Below, piece after piece: positions 43,330 to 53,282 of a stretch of 64,000 nucleotides of DNA. Position 1 is the stretch's first letter. Each line of letters starts with the position of its first letter. The stretch covers positions 12,283,501-12,347,500 of the forward strand of contig NC_084942.1 of the NCBI RefSeq assembly GCF_958298935.1, in the 5' to 3' direction. The notes below the pieces were generated by a model. It was not told the DNA's origin. It did not search any database and was given only the letters and a program-made list of their open reading frames with translations. The DNA comes from Phragmites australis. Taxonomy: Eukaryota; Streptophyta; Magnoliopsida; Poales; Poaceae. The position numbers were made by a program, and so were the translations under genes.

Positions 43330-44740
43330 TAGATGTTGTTAGATATATATATTGCTCTGTGTAATATTCTCATCATATAGTGCTCTATATAATATTCACA
43401 TCATATAAAGGGTTCTTATATATACTGGCCTAAGACCTTCAAAGAATACAAATTGCTATTCCTAATATGGTATTAGAGTATGATCCGCAAGAGGCTTATT
43501 ATCAGTGGATCGAAGCTGAAGGTTAAGCTCTATGGGAGTATCAATAGTGTGCTCATCAGTGAGAAAAGCACGATAAAGAAGATCTTGAATATACTTCTCT
43601 TAGGACAGCAAGAAGCCCGCAGCAGTAGAAGAAATCTCAATCCTAAAAAAGTAACGAAGAGGACCGAGATCGGACATAAGAAGCTGCTCATTAAGATAAG
43701 CATTCACCAAAGCAATATACCCAGAATTATCTCCTATAATGATCATGTCATCAACATACAAGAGAAGAGTCCGACTATGAGAGGAAGTGTGAACAAAGAG
43801 CGTAGAATCATGAGCACTAGCAGAAAAACCAACGGGAATGATCACAGAACAAAAGCGCTCAAACCAAGCTCGAGGGGTTAGCTTAAGGCCATAGAGAGAA
43901 CGACAGGGACGACAAACCATACCCTTAAGAACAAAATACCTTGGTGGTGGGTGCACGTGGACCTCACGCATCTCACCATTAAGAAAGGCTTTCTTGACAT
44001 CAAGCTGTAAGATAGATCACTGACACACAGAGGCAACAACAAAATTGTGATCATGTAGGCTACCGGAGCAAAAGTCTCATCATAGCAATGACCATCGATA
44101 CCGTCATCTAGTTAGGAGTCTTGTTTATCTTGGTGTCACTCGTCCTTTCTCATACAGTGCACATCCTCAGTCAGTTCATTTCTGCTCCCACTCACCTCCA
44201 CTATAGTCATCTCTTTGCGCTCTCTTCGAGGAATATCTCTCGTTGTCTCTTCTTTCCACGCTCCAGCTTTTTTTCGTGTTTATTCTGGTGCTACTTGGGC
44301 TAGTAATCCTTCTGATCGCCGGTCTCTTTCTGCCTGGTGTGTTTTCCTCAGTGGTTCTCTCATTGCTTGGAAGACTAAAAAAGCATACAACAGTTTCTCG
44401 TTCTAGTGCAGGTGCTGAGTTGTGATCCATGGTGTTGTTGACAGTGGAGTTCAGTTGGTTACGGTGGTTACTTGAGAATTTTCGTGTTCCTCCTCCTGCA
44501 CATACTCCTCTTTACTCAAACACGACATGTGCTATCAGTATTGCTCGAGATATGGTGAAGCATGAGCTCACCAAGTATATTGGTGTTGATGCTTTTTACA
44601 CACGGACATAGGTACATGATGAAGTGGTGATTGCTCTTCAGTATGTTTCTTCATAGCTTCAATTTGCTGATTTAAGAGTTGAGCTCAAAGTTTTGGTTGA
44701 ATGATGTGATCATTTGCATGTTCAAGTTTTCTTTTTAGCC
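43330..44740. mobile_element. Ty1/copia fragment with internally inverted halves, in a CCCH intron
   Basis: Plus-strand 43330-43466 looks like an LTR end and is followed by TGGTATTAGAG (43468-43478), a primer-site match. The next part, 43480-44100, codes on the minus strand for copia reverse transcriptase (GMVCRPCRSLYGLKLTPRAW, LLLYVDDMIIIGDN with the catalytic YVDD box, LGPLRYFFRIE). From about 44110 to 44740 the plus strand codes for the next part of the same polyprotein (LVYLGVTRP, SDRRSLSAWCVFL, IAWKTKKHTTVSRSSAGAEL, HELTKYIGVDAF: RNase H). Both halves are broken by stops and shifts. Confidence 0.85.
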
Positions 44741-45160
44741 AAGCACCAAGTAATGCTTGTAGTTGCTTGGAAAAAAGTCCAAATAACAAATTTACAGAAC
44801 ATTATGTGAACTGAACAGGTGGCTCTTGCTTCCTGTTATTGACTCACATGCCCTGATCCAAAGATAAATTTGGTTCAGCTTAGCTGTATGAAAACTATCA
44901 TGACATCCCACTGGATGCTGCTGTTAAACCCTGCAACTCTTATTCAATATTCTCTCTTTGAGGAATTTCTAATTCATATTAATCTATTTGCCCACACCTT
45001 TTTTTTTATCTCGGTTAAAATTGGACTTCAGTTTTTAAACTTATCAAATGTGCAATATTTCTGCAGTACTTTGACTACTATTTTGACTACATTGGGCTGC
45101 CAATCTGTGTCAAGATGAACGTTGATCCTTAAATTTTTTATATACTCTATTCATTTAGAG

Positions 45161-45280
45161 TACTATCTGAAGACTGGTACTTGCAAGTTCGGAGCAACAT
45201 GCATGTTTCATCACCCCAGAGAAAAGGCTGCAATTGCAACACGTGTACAGTTAAATGTTCTAGGTTACCCACTACGTTCG
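45161..45280 (+). CDS. CCCH gene exon with the rest of finger 2
   Basis: It encodes [20 protein letters not shown] and then [20 protein letters not shown], ending at TCG|GTTTGT. Joined to the previous exon it makes finger 2 complete (C-x8-C-x5-C-x3-H). The last codon is Ser where relatives have Pro. Confidence 0.85.
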
Positions 45281-45405
45281 GTTTGTTCTGAAATTCCTTA
45301 TCTTTTGGTCGTTGCTTAATTGCTCATTAGTTAACTAGGATTGTTCTAAATCTCTTAGCTTGTCTGCGTGATTAGCTTTTATTTACTTGCAGTTTATTAC
45401 TGCAG

Positions 45406-45489
45406 AATGAGAAGGAATGTGCTTATTATTTAAGAACAGGGCGGTGCAAATTTGCAAGCACATGTAAGCTTCAAACATCCTTATCTGCA
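45406..45489 (+). pseudogene. CCCH gene exon with finger 3, frameshifted
   Basis: After the acceptor ACTGCAG the exon reads NEKECAYYLRTGRCKFASTC, then Lys-Leu-Gln and an extra A in the run at 45473-45475, which removes the zinc-binding His from frame. Homology ends at about 45489 (CTGCAG) and is replaced by an unrelated repeat-bearing sequence. The family's long linker exon sequence is not found. Confidence 0.8.
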
Positions 45490-45845
45490 GGATGATATAC
45501 GCTGTTTAGTAATAATGCCCTGTTCTTACTAAACAGCGTATATTATTTGTCCACCCTCCCCCCCCCCCCCTACCAATAGACCCTCCAATATACGCTGTTT
45601 AGTAATGTAAGTTTTCCCCCACCTTCATCCTACCTTACCTAACAAGCCCCTGAACTCCTACCCATCTGCTACAATCAAAACGTTTGACTTGTCTAACCTA
45701 CCCAATCCAACCTATTTTGACCTGCTTCCAACCTGTTGAACCGAGCCAGCCCATCTAGTGTGATCTATTTGAGGTTGTGTCTGTAAAGTGTAAACTGGCC
45801 TGACCCGCTGAAACCCGCTACTGTACACCCCTACTTCCTGACTTG
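45490..45845. other. Hairpin with triplicated 19-mer and hAT-like Y-rich tail
   Basis: AATATACGCTGTTTAGTAA-type 19-mers occur at 45494-45512 (plus), 45526-45544 (inverted) and 45587-45605 (plus). The first two can form a 19-bp stem with a 13-base loop. A C-run lies at 45558-45571. From 45617 the strand is CCAACCY-rich and ends in CCGCTACTGTACACCCCTA, a pattern seen at ends of non-autonomous hAT elements. It stands where the exon of finger 3 and its linker should continue. Confidence 0.6.
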
Positions 45846-46032
45846 AATGGAAGATGAGTATCAGTCTATACTTGTCATAAGCCTTTATACCTTATTATTA
45901 AAAGCAAAGTAATGCCATGTGCAATATCTTTTCCGGGACATCTATATTTTAACTGCTCTTTTACTAGCAATTTTTTTGGTAGTCCTCTTGTGGAACTTGT
46001 ACATGATCAGCATTTTATTTATTGCCCCTTAG

Positions 46033-46356
46033 GCACAAATGGGCTCTTCTCCGGATGACCAGCAACGAACGCCTGGAACCACTCGATACTACACTGGCTC
46101 ACATCAAAGTGAAACAACTGGTATGGGTGAACATGGAATGTTTCCATCATACCAAGCAGGCTCTGTTCCAGTTGGACTTTATGCAGTACAAGGCGAGAAC
46201 ATATTTCCTGGGAGACCTGACCAACCTGAGTGTCAGTTTTATATGAAAACCGGAGACTGCATGTTTGGTGCTGTTTGCAAGTTTAGTCACCCTAAGGAAC
46301 GGCTGATTTCCGCTCCAAACTGTGCACTGAGTCCATTAGGTCTTCCACTTCGCCCG
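46033..46356 (+). CDS. CCCH gene exon with finger 4
   Basis: The acceptor CCCTTAG precedes 46033 and the donor CCG|GTAATG follows 46356. The exon encodes QMGSSPDDQQRTPGTTRYYT, a Gly/Ser/Tyr-rich linker, and finger 4 (CQFYMKTGDCMFGAVCKFSH), then NCALSPLGLPLRP. It is fully open and finger 4 is intact. Confidence 0.88.
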
Positions 46357-46869
46357 GTAATGTTGTTTTTCCACGTTGATATGCATCCAGCAGAAATTAT
46401 CAACGTGACTCCATTTGATAAGATTTTTTCATGCAAATTTTCCTGTATGTATGCTGTATTACTTTCAGTACTTTTAGCATGGGTAAATAAAAAAACTCGA
46501 CCAACGTAAGAAGATTTAGGTGATATTATAAATAAAAAGAAATAGATATCCAAATTTGAGTTGAAGAGTACTCGAACTAGGGTGATCTAGGCTCAGTTCT
46601 TAAGTATGGGTAAATGATAGTATGATTTTGGGGAATACCCCTATTTTTTAAACTGCCAATACCCCTTTAAAAGGTGTTCAGAACTGAACTTGAGAGCATC
46701 TCATGGATTCAGATGTTTGGGAAATTTGTCAGGGGAGTTATTATGTGAAATGGTGCTAACTAACGTGAGGATGGATTGCTTTCACGTGGTGTCAAATGAC
46801 GTCAAGGTGCCATGAAGAAAGTAGGGATGCAAAACAACTTTTTAATAACTTATAATCTCTATTGGTTCT

Positions 46870-47566
46870 TGTAACACCCTACCTTCAAAATTCACTTACA
46901 ACCTAGCCTACCTATTAGACGGGCCCACGTACGAATAGCACCTCTTATACTTTTCAGCCTCGTTTCGTGTAAAAGGGTTAACCTAGATGTGCTATGTTTG
47001 GAATAGCAAGGCTTATAAGCTGGTCTGCACTTATTTAAACTACCAAAGTGGTACTAAACCCACCACATTAGAACACTTAAGCCACACAGACCGAAACTAG
47101 AAATACTAATGTACTAGAGTATTACACTCTCCCCTTTCAGGGCTACCGCACTCAGCGGCTAACCACATAGATGGTAGACAAATACCAAGGATCTCTCCTC
47201 AGTGCCACGGCCATGCCATGTCTCCTCTACAGGCCGACACGCATGCACTCGTGCAGCGAGAGTTAGCTCTGATACTATTTGTAACACACTGCCTCTAAAA
47301 TTCGCTTGCAGCCCAACCAACCTGTGGTGCAGACCCGCATACGTATAGCACCTCTTTTACACTTCAGACCCGCATACGTATAACACATCTCTTACACTTT
47401 TGTTCTCACTTCGTGTAAAAAGTTTATCTCGGATGTGATATGTTTGGAATAGCAAGGCTTATAAATTGAACCTATTTAAACTACTAATTGGTACTAAACC
47501 TACCATACCAGAATAATTGGGCCACATAGGCCAAAACCAGAAATACTAATGGGCTGGAGTATCGCT
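46870..47566 (-). mobile_element. TRIM: miniature LTR retrotransposon with target duplication
   Basis: Two direct repeats of about 260 to 285 bp (46870-47126 and 47280-47566) flank a 153-bp core. On the minus strand the core starts with a primer site (AGTATCAGAGCTAA) next to the right LTR and ends with a polypurine tract (TGAAAGGGGAGAG) next to the left LTR start TGTAATACTC. GTTCT at 46865-46869 and again at 47567-47571 is a perfect 5-bp target duplication. The core has no coding capacity, as usual for TRIMs, so it needed proteins of another element. The right LTR has a short duplication around CAGACCCGCATACGTATA and a decayed outer end. Confidence 0.92.
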
Positions 47567-47571
47567 GTTCT

Positions 47572-48130
47572 AGCAGCAACTTATTTATATAAAGAATTTC
47601 TAAGCTATGTTACTTTTCTGACATTAGTGATGCACTTGAGATAGCTATTCAGGAACTTAGGGGAGCTAAAAACTTAACCAGAAGCTACTTTCAGTAAAAA
47701 AAAAATCTCCGTTAGCTTATCTAATTCCTTCCTAAGATTTAGGATAATTTATGAGGGTATCAGCCAGCAAAATAGTAGTTAGCTGTCTCCGCTTCATTTG
47801 ACTCAATTTAAGCACTGCGTCCTTTTCATATGTTAACCAATTGCCTTAGTGCATTTGCCATGTAGTGTACAGTAGTAGCAATTTGTTGAACCATTCTTCT
47901 AAATACCAGTTTTGGGACACCTGTTTCTAATTATATTATCTAGTGTTACCAAGTTTAAGCATGTGGGAAACAATATTGATTGCAAGTGGTACATGGTTGT
48001 CACTGATTCTGGTTTTTTACATTACCCATTCTTTATGTTATTTATAATTTTTTAGAGCATTTAAGTTATCTGCAGGTTAGATCTTATGGACGATGTCACT
48101 CTAACCACCTTTTCTTTTTGCTGCTAACAG
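47572..48130 (+). other. Remainder of the last CCCH intron
   Basis: AT-rich intron sequence ending in the acceptor CTGCTAACAG. No further element recognised. Confidence 0.6.
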
Positions 48131-48396
48131 GGAGAACCTGTCTGCACCTTTTATTCTCGTTACGGCATCTGCAAGTTTGGTCCAAATTGCAATGACCATC
48201 CTATGGGAACCCTTATGTACGGAACTAAACCTCACCGACAGGTGATGCACCAACTATGCACTACCAATTGGCACCCTCACCAGGGCATTCTGAAAGATTG
48301 CTCAGTGGAGGCTCTGGAAGGTCTCATAGGGTTTCCCAACCTGACTCCCAGAAAATACCCTCCAGCAATGGAAGTACTGAGAGAGAGGCATCGTAA
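48131..48396 (+). pseudogene. CCCH gene last exon, finger 5 and C terminus
   Basis: After the acceptor AACAG it reads [20 protein letters not shown], then Asn-Asp-His-Pro: the final spacing is C-x2-H in place of C-x3-H, so one residue is missing. MGTLMYG follows, after which the family's C terminus ([30 protein letters not shown] and stop at 48394) continues in a different frame. The uncorrected frame stays open to 48475 with an unrelated tail. Confidence 0.85.
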
Positions 48397-49010
48397 GCCC
48401 TCCTCAGCCTTTCTTCATGCTTATTCCCATTCTTGTCTCTTCAGTAATTATCTCCCAACACATTCAAAGAGCTGAAGCTGTACAGGTCCTCGTCCATCCT
48501 TTTTCACTGTTTTGAGCTTCCACATTCTGGTGCTTCAACATGTATCACATTCAGGCAGGAAAAAGTTCTTGCTTACCCCCTCCCCCCCCCCCCATTTGCC
48601 ATGCGAAAATAAATGGGGTAACCACTTATTTATCCCTACCATATACACACAAGATTCACTCACTCCCTGATCCCTTTGTTGTAGTTATACAGGTGACCTG
48701 CTGTGGACAAAGCTTACCAAACTGACAACTGTGGATGCAACCTCTTCTCGTTCCTTTTTGCTCTTCTTCCTTTCTAGGCATTGGGGTAGTTCATGCTGCT
48801 TGTGCAAGTGTGCATGTTGAAAACAGAGGAAACAATACCCTGCCTTCTATGAAATAATTGTAATCACGCCCACTGAATTATTTTCTTCAATAAGAGATGT
48901 CAATGACAGCTGCGACCTGAGTCATTTCATCTCACCATGAATTTTGTTCTTGTATCGGCCGGTTTATATTTGTGTTTCTTTGAGACCAAAGCTGATGAGA
49001 TCTTGTATTC
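48397..49010 (+). other. Probable 3' UTR of the CCCH gene
   Basis: Sequence directly after the family stop codon. It includes a C-run (48580-48593) and a possible polyadenylation signal region with AATAAGAG at 48889. It ends before ordinary AT-rich intergenic DNA. The exact transcript end cannot be read from sequence. Confidence 0.4.
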
Positions 49011-50386
49011 TGCATAAACTTGAGCTTTACATATTTGCTGCCCAAACTGATGACAGTTCGTTTCCAGTTAGGTTCGGTGTTTAGTCCACAAGCCATCCAA
49101 CCCATTGACATCGTATGACAATCAACGAAAATAGTTAACTGTTTTAAGTATTAACCTTGCCACCAGTTTAAGCAAGTTTGGCCACCATATGATTTTCCTG
49201 GAAGGGTTCACATTGATAATATATCACATGTGGTTAATATGCAGTTCATCATTCACATATGGTTTCATTATTTATTTATATAAAAATTAAAAGTAGGTAT
49301 TAATATGTAAAATTATATAGCTTAGTATCATTTAGAAGGATTGCATCTCCATTATCGCAGAATATGTACCAATAAGTGAAATGAACCAACTATACAAATA
49401 TTTTGGTGACTAATTCTATATTTAGCAAAGAAAAATTTCACATAGGCAAAAGGAGAGGAGGGTGGCTCCAATAGTCTTAGGATGAGCACCTTAGAAAATC
49501 TAATGCACATTCGACCCCTTTCCTCTGGTAAAATCAGGAAACTTCACCAAGACAAAGGGAGAAGGAATGTGACACCAAACCTAAGGCACCTTCCTCTTCC
49601 CCTGCCTAGGTATAATCTGCCATGATATCTATTAACGGTGGCCATCAAATCAACTTCAAAATATCATTAGTCAAACTTTACATTAGATAAAAGGAAGTAA
49701 GATATCATACCTCATTAATAATTATTGCCCTTATTGGCTCACCTAAAAAGAGCATCAACTCAGGAGCACAAGTCGTAAAATCAGCAACACATGAATTACC
49801 ATTATTATATATTTTCTGTTTTCACATCTCATAGAATTTTTTTTTGGCATGGTGAGATGAGGAATGATCGAACAGAGGAAGAAGAAGCACCGAAGGAGAG
49901 CTCGCTTGGGGGCTGAGCAGCTGAGCCAACTGAGTTGAAACTGAAACGCACTTCCATTGAAGCAGAGCTCGCCCAGACACCTACGCTACTAGCCTTCTAA
50001 AATCCCCAATCCTCAATTCCTTAATTTCCCAAAGTCCCAATCCCTAATTTTCACCTCACCGCACCACCCCAGGCAAGTTGGCGCGGGTGGGCAGTGGCAC
50101 GGGCAAGCATCGGCACGGTTGGCACGGGCAGCGGTGATGCAGCCAACGTGGGCGGGCAATGGCACAACGTAGGCAAGCAGCGGTGTGGCATGCGCAGACA
50201 GGCTGCAGGTGGCATGCAGCGTCATAGTCACGCAAAGCCGCAAAACTACAAAGCAACAAACTAGGTATAAAAGTGCATATGGTCTATCTGTCTTTTATTC
50301 TTTCTTCTCGATGTGTTTTACATTTTTTTCCTTATATTTGTGTTATTATGTATGACATTGTTTCGAACTAGCTGATTATATGTATA
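49011..50386. other. Intergenic interval, nothing recognised
   Basis: AT-rich to 49850, then mixed. The GC-rich piece 50070-50240 repeats CGGGCA and GGCACGG motifs and gives overlapping minus frames without known motifs. No gene is supported. Confidence 0.45.
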
Positions 50387-50880
50387 TGATGTATCTTGGG
50401 GCCTATCTTTATACCAGAAAAGGGATCTCTGGACGAATGAAAACTACTCGTAGGCATCCAAGATATCTTGTAAACAGGGTAGTTTATCTCCAAGAATAGG
50501 AAGAAAGATTCTAGAGGACGTACAACGCCCCTATATATACGGAGCCTGAGGACCTTGCGGAGGACAACGACAACTAGAGCCGAGCCATTACAAGCCTGCA
50601 TAAGTTCTGCATCCATCATGCTTTTCGCGGCTAGATTTGTATTAGAATCTCCTCCGACTACATGTAGGGAAGCCATTCGATTAGGTTAAATTCATCTAAG
50701 CTAGCTATGCACTTCTTGTAATAGTCTTAGAGATCAATACAAGACAAATATGATGTAGGACTATTATCCTGAGGGAGGTCTGAACCTATATAAAAATCCC
50801 TTTGTGTATTCTTTGATTCGTCTACTCTAAGCATCCTCCTCTCTCTTCTACAAATTCGTAAATCGACGATTCACCAATCA
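50387..50880 (+). repeat. 5' LTR of a plus-strand Tat-like gypsy element
   Basis: The block starts at about TGATGTATCTTGGGG and ends CACCAATCA, directly before the primer-site region ACGACAATTGGCATCGTCCT. A TATA box (CCTATATATACGG) lies at 50531-50543. The GACAATTGGC...GTGGGG-type junction is the usual LTR end of grass Tat elements. No 3' LTR copy was found in the window. Confidence 0.65.
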
Positions 50881-50905
50881 ACGACAATTGGCATCGTCCT
50901 TGGGG
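50881..50905 (+). other. Primer binding site region of the Tat-like element
   Basis: ACGACAATTGGCATCGTCCT followed by TGGGG corresponds to the family's junction (relatives: TTGGCGCC...GTGGGG). It fixes plus orientation. Confidence 0.6.
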
Positions 50906-50941
50906 ATCATGACAATATGCGTTAAGTAATCTACACAAAAC

Positions 50942-52800
50942 ATGCCGTCGACTTCGCCTAAGCCTACACTGGGAACCGATTTCTCGGATGAGGGGTTCTA
51001 TGACAACTTCACCCCTCCCAGCAATAAACTGCGATCGATCGGGTGGAGCTTGATGAAGAACTATCTGGCGATGATTCAGGTGATGAGGTAAGTCACTTCA
51101 TAGATCAATGGACCAAGGACTACGACATTGAGTTCGGACCACTCGGCTGCCAAGATAATCGCAGATGCGATATTCACCACAAGTTAGGATCCTTTCTTGT
51201 AGCTTCCGACAACATGGTTTGTCGAGATACATATCCGGAGCAATCTGATGAAAAATCCATAATGTATCTAGCTCCTCGTCTAGTGTGGGTTACCCTCGAG
51301 AAGTTTTCACCATCAGAGATGGAGGTGACGATTTGGTCAATCATGGTGATGATCCTACAAACACTCAAATCCTTCCCGCTCTAGATCCAGGCGACGGTCA
51401 GCTTCTGCTGGCCACACCTCCCCAGAATCAAAACCCTAATGCAGCGTAGGGTTTACCATCTCCTGACCATCAGTAGGGGCTGCGTGCTATAGATCTGTAA
51501 CAACACAGATGCTCCTCCTTCGAAATGAGGCTCTCATATGCCCTCTGACTACAGATCTGACAACCCCCACCGGTAAGGGCTGGATGAGCTCAGTGATTGA
51601 CATGACGAAGGAAGTTCTCAATCAGGCCGAGAATTCCCATCTAGCACTTGCTATGAATAGCTCTAACCAGAGGAAGTATCGCATTGCTCCTTCTTGAGAA
51701 GGATAGGACTGGGAGAGGCATAATCCTCAGAACAAGACGGCTCGGAATGGCAACTGAATAACTAACCGCTGCAGGACCTCATCAGTCGGTCATCCAATCA
51801 ACGATTTGCATGAGGTTATCGACTGAAGGAGATGCTTGAAGATCACCGAGGAGGCATCAACCGCCCCTCAATGATCCGATCGGAGAACGTCTCGGCACCG
51901 CTCAAACTGGGGCCGATCGCCGACCCCGTGGATAAAACGCTCGAGGCCACTGGGACCAAGCAGGGTGCCGTCAATGGATGCCTGACCTTCTCTCTAGATT
52001 TATGGAACATGAGCTGGCTGGTGAGGTTTCGCCCCAGGTCGATTGAGAAGTACAACGGGAGCACAAATCCTGTTAAGTTCCTCCAGATCTATACCATGGC
52101 TATCCAAGCAGCTAGTGGGGACGAGAAGTTAATGGCAAATTATCTGGTTGACCAATCTATCACCGGGACAATCTACTCATGGGAGCAGCTCTGATGTATT
52201 TCAAGCTAACTTCCAGGGTACGTACGTTTGCCCTGGCATGAAAAATGATCTCTACCGTTGCGAATAAATAGAGAAAGAAACCTTACGCGAGTTCATGTGT
52301 CACTTCAGCAACATCCGAAACACCATCCCAAGATCAGAAACTACGATGTCATCCAAGTGTTCACTCAGGGGTTAAGAATCAACGATGCGTTGAAGACATC
52401 ATCTGAAAGGAGCCTAAGACAGTCAAAGAGCTCATAAAGATCGTCGACATGGTCGCCAAGGCCACAGAGGAACTCCTCTTCGTCAAGGAGAAGGCACAGG
52501 GATCAAGCCCCCCCCCCCCAGTCTGGGCTCGACAACGACGTAGTCAAGAGAAAGGCAAGAAGAATCCCAAGGGAGGTAAGGGTAAGAAAACCAAATCTGA
52601 TGCAGTTTTTGCAAATCTGCCCAACACCTGTCCCAACAAGTGGTCCAGTTCATCCCGGGGCAAGAGCTATACACTGGGCTCTGACGAATGCGATGGTAAG
52701 CCTTGGTGCAATTTCCACCAGACTGCCTCTAGAAGAAGATTATCAAAGCAAAGATTGAGAAAGCGGCCAAGGGAAAGAAGACCATAGGTCGCGGCCCAAA
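50942..52800 (+). pseudogene. Tat-like gypsy gag, multiply broken
   Basis: The start at 50942 gives MPSTSPKPTLGTDFSDEGFY, then the frame shifts to VELDEELSGDDSGDEVSHFI. Linker sequence with several stops follows. The capsid appears at 52020-52190 as VRFRPRSIEKYNGSTNPVKF, LQIYTMAIQAASGDEKLMAN, YLVDQSITGTIYSW. Later pieces are ETLREFMCHFSNIR, ATEELLFVKEKAQGS and a basic QRRSQEKGKKNPKGGKGK stretch before the expected Pro/Lys-rich C terminus. A C-run at 52510-52519 is a likely slippage site. This gag would form the particle core; it cannot be translated as one protein now. Confidence 0.8.
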
Positions 52801-52804
52801 GCAG

Positions 52805-53282
52805 GGACTCCAGCTCCAGCAGCAGCAAGGACGACTCGGACCCGATGTCTTTCCTACCGGATGAGAGGACTATCGACCACATGTTCGGTGGTTCCACGTC
52901 CTACGAGTCCATCAGGCAGTACAAGACGGTGGCCCTAGAAGTCTTAGTTGCTCCCCAAGGTTTGCCAAGCCATTATGTGGTCGAATATTGAGATTTCCTT
53001 CGGCCAGGACGACTGCTTAGAGAACTTCATACAGCCAGGCCGTTTCCCGATAGTGGTTGAGCCTATGATCAACAACTCCAAGGTCTTGTGAGTGCTCATC
53101 GATGGAGGGAGTTGCCTGAACATCCTCTTTGTGGGCGCACTCCAAGCAATGAGTGTCTCCTGATCTACCATCAAGCCGGTTATGCAAGCCTTTCACGGCA
53201 CAATACCTGGATCCTCGGCTAGTTCCATCAACCAGATATTGCTCCCCGTTGTTTTCAAGAAGCATGATTGTAGGACCGAGAA
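52805..53282 (+). pseudogene. Tat-like gypsy protease, first part
   Basis: RTIDHMFGGSTSYESIRQYK opens the retropepsin region, followed by VALEVLVAPQGLPSHYVVEY and, after a stop, VLIDGGSCLNILFVGALQAM with the active-site Asp-Gly-Gly-Ser form used by plant gypsy proteases. TIKPVMQAFHG and INQILLPVVFKKHDCRTE lead to an abrupt break at about 53282. The frame is interrupted by stops near 52990, 53067, 53090 and 53161. Confidence 0.82.

Larger units (their letters stand above)
41623..48396 (+). pseudogene. CCCH-type zinc-finger protein gene (plant five-finger ZFN-like), damaged
   Basis: Six exons are recognisable: 41623-41780, 42937-42999, 45161-45280, 45406 to about 45489, 46033-46356 and 48131-48396. 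The fixed splice sites are GT-AG and phase 0 between most exons. They encode fingers of the form C-x8-C-x5-C-x3-H in the order and spacing of grass nucleic-acid-binding ZFN-like proteins: TWQMTLGGGESMEPGPYPER precedes finger 1, and QPECQFYMKTGDC starts finger 4. These proteins bind DNA or RNA, usually in the nucleus. Damage: the first exon is not found, one extra base in finger 3 (45473-45475) shifts the frame, the linker after finger 3 is missing, finger 5 reads C-x2-H, and another frame change near 48220-48232 precedes a well-kept C terminus. It may be a pseudogene or a decayed duplicate. Confidence 0.85.
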
